64,000 bases of DNA from Tupaia tana (taxonomy: Eukaryota; Chordata; Mammalia; Scandentia; Tupaiidae): NCBI GenBank assembly GCA_026018925.1, contig JAKSZU010000008.1, forward strand, positions 58,257,027 to 58,321,026, written 5' to 3'. The notes under the pieces were generated by a model, which did no database searches, was not told where the DNA came from, and saw only the letters and a list, made by a program, of their open reading frames with translations. The position numbers were made by a program, and so were the translations under genes. Positions 60,665-64,000 of the stretch are shown here, in pieces; positions within the stretch are counted from its first letter, which is position 1, and each line of letters begins with the position of its first letter.

Positions 60665-61125
60665 TTCAAGCTACTACTTCGTATCAGTTTTGTGACTCAT
60701 TTGATGTTAGTATTTCCTGCCTCCCTCATCTCCTTTAGATCTAGAGAAAGGTCTAGAAATGATGTTGAGTGGCTAATTAACATATGCTATATTTTCCCTT
60801 ATTAGGTATATTTTAATTTTAATATAACAATGCACTATATTTTTAAAATCTCATTTCATAGTCATGTTGTCAACCAGTTGCCTGACTGTACACAAGATGT
60901 TGAGTTTGATAATTTTTTTAAGCATTAGTATTCATTTTGAAGCATTTTAGTTTTCTTTGTGTTCTAGGGCTAAATCTGACTCATTTTACCTAGTTGTTGT
61001 TGACTGTTTTTTGTTCCTCTGTAAAGTCTTAAATAGAGATTGCTAGGAAATGTGAGAATACATGTGAAGGGCTGTCTTCTAAGCTATAAATTGTAAAGTG
61101 TTTAATTAATTTATTAGACTCTTGA
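60665..61125 (+). other. Intronic DNA without recognised feature
   Basis: Nothing identified. Confidence 0.5.
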
Positions 61126-61130
61126 AAGTA

Positions 61131-61260
61131 CAAGGGGAGTTCAAAATGATCATGGAAAATATAGTTAGGGTATGAACTTATTTTGGTGCAGAACATTTTG
61201 AAATCCATGCATAGTTTTTCCATACTATGCATTGCACATGATCTTTTTGGACATCCCTGG
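61131..61260. mobile_element. 130-bp mariner-type MITE (second family)
   Basis: Bounded by TA. Left end CAAGGGGAGTTCAAAATGAT mirrors the right end ATCTTTTTGGACATCCCTGG. The inside (tgaaatccatgcatagtttt) matches a MITE type I know from several mammals. Confidence 0.75.
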
Positions 61261-61264
61261 TAGC

Positions 61265-61660
61265 ACAACACACTTTTACTTATTTGGAGAGAGAGGGTGA
61301 AGAGAGGTGGAAGGGTGGGGTAATTTGGCCCAGCATAGGAAAAAGGAAAAATATAATTACACTTTCTAGCTAGAAGCATGGTTCTTAAGGTATTAAAAAC
61401 AAACCCTACAGATAGCAGCTTCATATTTATCTGAGTTTAGGTGTCAATATCAATACTGAAATGTATATACCCTTATATAATTTCAGGTTTCTCTTTGTAA
61501 AGAAAATAGGCTATTCAAATGTAAATAATCTATGTTAGCAATTTGTGGAAAGTATTAATGCATTAATTAATATAATAATTAATTATATAATTGAGAAATC
61601 TCAGGAATTCTAAACCAGGTTGACTCAAAATTTTTTAGGTTGAATTGTAATGAGCTTATT
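61265..61660 (+). other. Intronic DNA without recognised feature
   Basis: Nothing firm. Confidence 0.5.
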
Positions 61661-61678
61661 TAAAGATTTTTAAGTAGA

Positions 61679-61949
61679 GGCACCAGCAGTTAGTGTAATT
61701 GCTATATTGCTGGACTTCCATGTAGTTGACCACGGTTCAAGTCCCGGACCTAGTGGCTTAAACTCATGCCGGGCACGTGTGTGTGTGCCCCCAAGATCCC
61801 AAGAGGAGAATGGAGGAGGAGAGGTTGTGGCGTGGCCATCCCTCCTGGTGAGTGATTCTTGTTTTCTGTCTCTCTTTCTCTGTCTGGCGAGTGCACGCAC
61901 CCTATAGCAAAAACCTCTATTAAAAAACAAAACAAAACAAAACAAAAAC
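61679..61949 (+). mobile_element. Family A SINE with perfect 14-bp TSD
   Basis: GATTTTTAAGTAGA at 61665-61678 and 61950-61963. The tail is an AAAAC repeat. Confidence 0.96.
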
Positions 61950-61994
61950 GATTTTTAAGTAGATATTTTATTACTAAGGCTTTTACAAGTAAAC

Positions 61995-62179
61995 ATTCTT
62001 TTAAAGAATTATTTAATTTTATTTACTTACTGTTGTTAAAAAAAAATTGCTACAGGGCACGCATACTCACCAGAGAAGGGAAGGGGAGAATGAGAAAGCA
62101 AGTCAGTGGGCCTGGGACTCGAACCACTGTTAGCCATGTGGGAGTCCAGACCCTTAACCACCTTGCTACCTGCTGGCCC
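61995..62179 (-). mobile_element. Hybrid A/B SINE
   Basis: Head and body junction are family B (gagaaagcaagtcagtggg), but the tail is family A (ttgctacagggcacgcatac). Flanked by TACAAGTAAA and TACAAATAAA. Confidence 0.85.
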
Positions 62180-62189
62180 TACAAATAAA

Positions 62190-62440
62190 ATTATTTAAAA
62201 GTCAAAGATTGTGAGTACTCTCATATATTTACTTCATCTATTAGTAATTTTATGCTAAATAATAATTGCAATTATAACATGAGTATTAGAGCTTCACTCT
62301 TGAATAAAAAGAGCTTAATACCTTCAAAAGTTACATGGATGTAATTAATTACTATATTAGGCAGCATTGTAAAATTATTTCATTATGTCTTTTCTAAAAA
62401 TAGGGTACTTTTCATCCAATGAGAAATCAAGCTGCAAAAT
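62190..62440 (+). other. Intronic DNA without recognised feature
   Basis: AT-rich. Confidence 0.5.
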
Positions 62441-62454
62441 ATATTAAAAAGCTG

Positions 62455-62646
62455 GGGCCAGCAGGTGGCATGGTGGTTAAGGGTGCTGGATTCCCACATG
62501 GCCCACCATGGGTCAAGTCCTGGACCTGGAGGCTTGCTTTCTCACTTTCTCTCTCTCTCTCTCTGTCCCTCTCTGGTCAAATTTAAATAAATAATGAATA
62601 AAGTTAGATAAAATAATACTTACATAATAATAAAAAAATAAAAGAA
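62455..62646 (+). mobile_element. Family B SINE
   Basis: ggggccagcaggtggcatgg head, ggaggcttgctttctcac, tctctggtcaaatttaaata. ATATTAAAAAGCTG (62441-62454) recurs with a longer A-run at 62647-62663. Confidence 0.95.
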
Positions 62647-62664
62647 ATATTAAAAAAAAGCTGA

Positions 62665-63480
62665 TTTGAGACTTGAAATTATATAACACAAGTACAAGCA
62701 CTTTAAGAGGCTAAACTCAAAGTTAATTGTAAAATACACAGCGAGAGGGGAAATTTACAGAAGGGAAAAGGAGAATTTTTTTGTTTCCTGATAAATTTCA
62801 GAATTTAAAAGTTTTAAGATGTTTATTCCTTCCCTTTGCATACATACCTCCTTACTAATTATGGATACAATGCCATGGTAAGGATCCACCTACAGGAAAA
62901 AAGACTATTTTTAATGGAAAACTTAGTACTCATGTGCCAAGAAAAAAGTGTCTTACAGATCTCATTGTATTGAATATTTGAGAGAGTGCTTAGGAGGTTG
63001 GATGAAAAATTAAAGGCAAAATTAAATTACAGGTTGGTTTGTGAAGGTAGTTTAGAATACAGAAAATGTTAACTTATTGTTTAAAATGATGTCTTTGTTA
63101 TGTTTGATTTGAATTCAGTAGATAATTCCTAGATTTAGATATTTAGTACAACTTTAAAAATTTAATGTTAAAATTTGTTCAGTGGATAAAATATATATAT
63201 AGCTTGTGGAGAACATAGCTATATATATATTAATTGGTCGGAAACATAGTAGAGCGATCCTAATGATGTTATAAATGCTTTAAAGGCCAATTTGAACTGA
63301 GAAAGTACTGAAATAGTAGACAAGTTGAGTCTATCAGACTAATTCGATATTTCTATATCTTGAAATAGATTAATTCATACATACATTCATTCTTTATTTC
63401 ATTTGACTAAAACATATTAAATTGTCAGTAATCTAGAGAACTAGAGTATAAAATATGAAATAAGGTAACATTTATCTCTT
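62665..63480 (+). other. Intronic DNA before the candidate microexon
   Basis: AT-rich, with one strong inverted repeat listed separately. Confidence 0.5.
63190..63231. repeat. Perfect 15-bp inverted repeat (hairpin)
   Basis: AATATATATATAGCT (63190-63204) and AGCTATATATATATT (63217-63231) are separated by 12 nt. Confidence 0.93.
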
Positions 63481-63490
63481 GCTTTAGCAG

Positions 63491-63511
63491 GCCAACTTCG
63501 TGATACAAAAA
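63491..63511 (+). CDS. RIMS2: Candidate RIMS2 microexon (21 nt)
   Basis: A short pyrimidine-rich tract (ttatctcttgctttagcag) precedes 21 nt and a GTAAGA donor. Spliced after the 923-nt exon, which leaves in phase 1, the first two bases complete Gly and the insert reads G-Q-L-R-D-T-K, ending again in phase 1 so the frame downstream is kept. The acceptor is a TAGCAG tandem (NAGNAG), so a 24-nt version is possible. A TGC lies about 10 nt before the acceptor, where the neural splicing factor SRRM4/nSR100 is known to bind at microexons. Splice signals and phase are seen directly; use as an exon is inferred. The known constitutive continuation of RIM2 after SEKG is not in the window. Confidence 0.45.
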
Positions 63512-63519
63512 GTAAGAAC

Positions 63520-63845
63520 TTGGGCTATAAATTCAAAGGCATGTATGGTGGATGATTCATCCAAGAAAACTGCATCCAGAATAGCCTTTCATTTTTATAG
63601 CCTGTGCTGGATGGGAAAGTACAGGGGTTCTAGAGCTCCCTTGGCAGCAGGGGAGCCTGCTTTTTTACCTTGATCTCGTCATTTAGTATATACAGTGTAC
63701 TTTTCTGCGTGTGGGAGATTGTCTATCTATTAGGAGGTTCCTGTTGAGAGGATGATCAGATTATACATAGTTTTAGAGCGGGGGGTGGGGTGGGAGGAGG
63801 TGGCAAATTTGCTTGGAGGTCTGATTTAGCCCTCCACCTGTTATT
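63520..63845 (+). other. Intronic DNA after the candidate microexon
   Basis: A G-rich stretch at 63779-63800; no gene recognised. Confidence 0.5.
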
Positions 63846-63851
63846 ATATGT

Positions 63852-64000
63852 CTTTTTTTTTTTTGAGAGGTTTTTGCTATAGGGTGCGTGTGCTCGCCAG
63901 ACTGAGAGACAGAGAGACAGAAAGCAAGAAATCACCCCCCAGGGGGAATGGCCACGCTGCAATCCCTTCTCCTCCATTCTCCTCTCGGGATCTTGGATGC
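63852..64000 (-). mobile_element. Family A SINE, cut by the window end
   Basis: Poly(T), gaggtttttgctatagggtg, GA block, and body up to ctctcgggatcttgg. The head lies beyond the window. Confidence 0.93.

Larger units (their letters stand above)
55084..64000 (+). other. RIMS2: RIMS2 intron downstream of the 923-nt exon (partial)
   Basis: No recognisable PDZ-domain coding sequence occurs before the window end, so the next constitutive exon lies beyond 64000. The interval holds an antisense L1 fossil, SINEs of both families, MER20, a MITE and the candidate microexon. Confidence 0.8.

Noticed and set aside
1..64000. CRISPR array, prokaryotic operon or phage content
   Set aside because: The sequence is mammalian intron; the repeats are dispersed SINEs and microsatellites.

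Overview
The window is 64 kb of placental-mammal nuclear DNA. The evidence is canonical GT/AG splice signals around one strongly conserved neuronal exon, ancient mammalian repeats (L1M, L2, MIR, MaLR LTRs, MER20) and dozens of lineage-specific tRNA-derived SINEs. The species cannot be fixed. The SINEs are not Alu, B1/B2, rabbit C, bovine or carnivore types. A colugo-like (CYN-type) origin is a weak guess and needs a repeat-library search.

The only protein-coding sequence I can support firmly is one internal 923-nt exon (54161-55083, + strand) of RIMS2. RIMS2 encodes RIM2, a presynaptic active-zone scaffold. The exon encodes the charged, Ser/Arg-rich linker between the Rab3/Munc13-binding zinc-finger region and the PDZ domain. 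Everything upstream (1-54160) and downstream (55084-64000) is intron of this very large gene. About 8.4 kb downstream, at 63491-63511, lies a 21-nt candidate microexon. It has good splice sites, a UGC motif by the acceptor, and exactly the phase needed to splice in frame behind the 923-nt exon.

Two gene-derived fossils lie in the upstream intron. A TAF13 processed pseudogene (38562-37991, minus) is frameshifted, stop-containing and split by a younger SINE. A decayed C2H2 zinc-finger relic (about 35750-36080, plus) keeps linker and Cys/His spacing remnants.

The rest is repeats. Family A is a 250-280 bp SINE with a tRNA-like head, a body carrying GAGAGGAGAATGGAGGAGAA and a CCTATAGCAAAAACCTCTC tail. 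Family B is about 190 bp with the same head joined directly to GCTTGCTTTCTCAC and a TGGTCAAATTTAAATAAA tail. Many copies keep 8-16 bp target-site duplications. There are four copies of a 68-80 bp mariner-like MITE, one 130-bp MITE, long antisense L1 fossils (about 3.5-14.4 kb, 22.4-23.3 kb, 55.5-56.3 kb), L2/MIR pieces, an antisense MaLR LTR and a MER20. Many short open frames in the window lie inside SINEs and are not genes.
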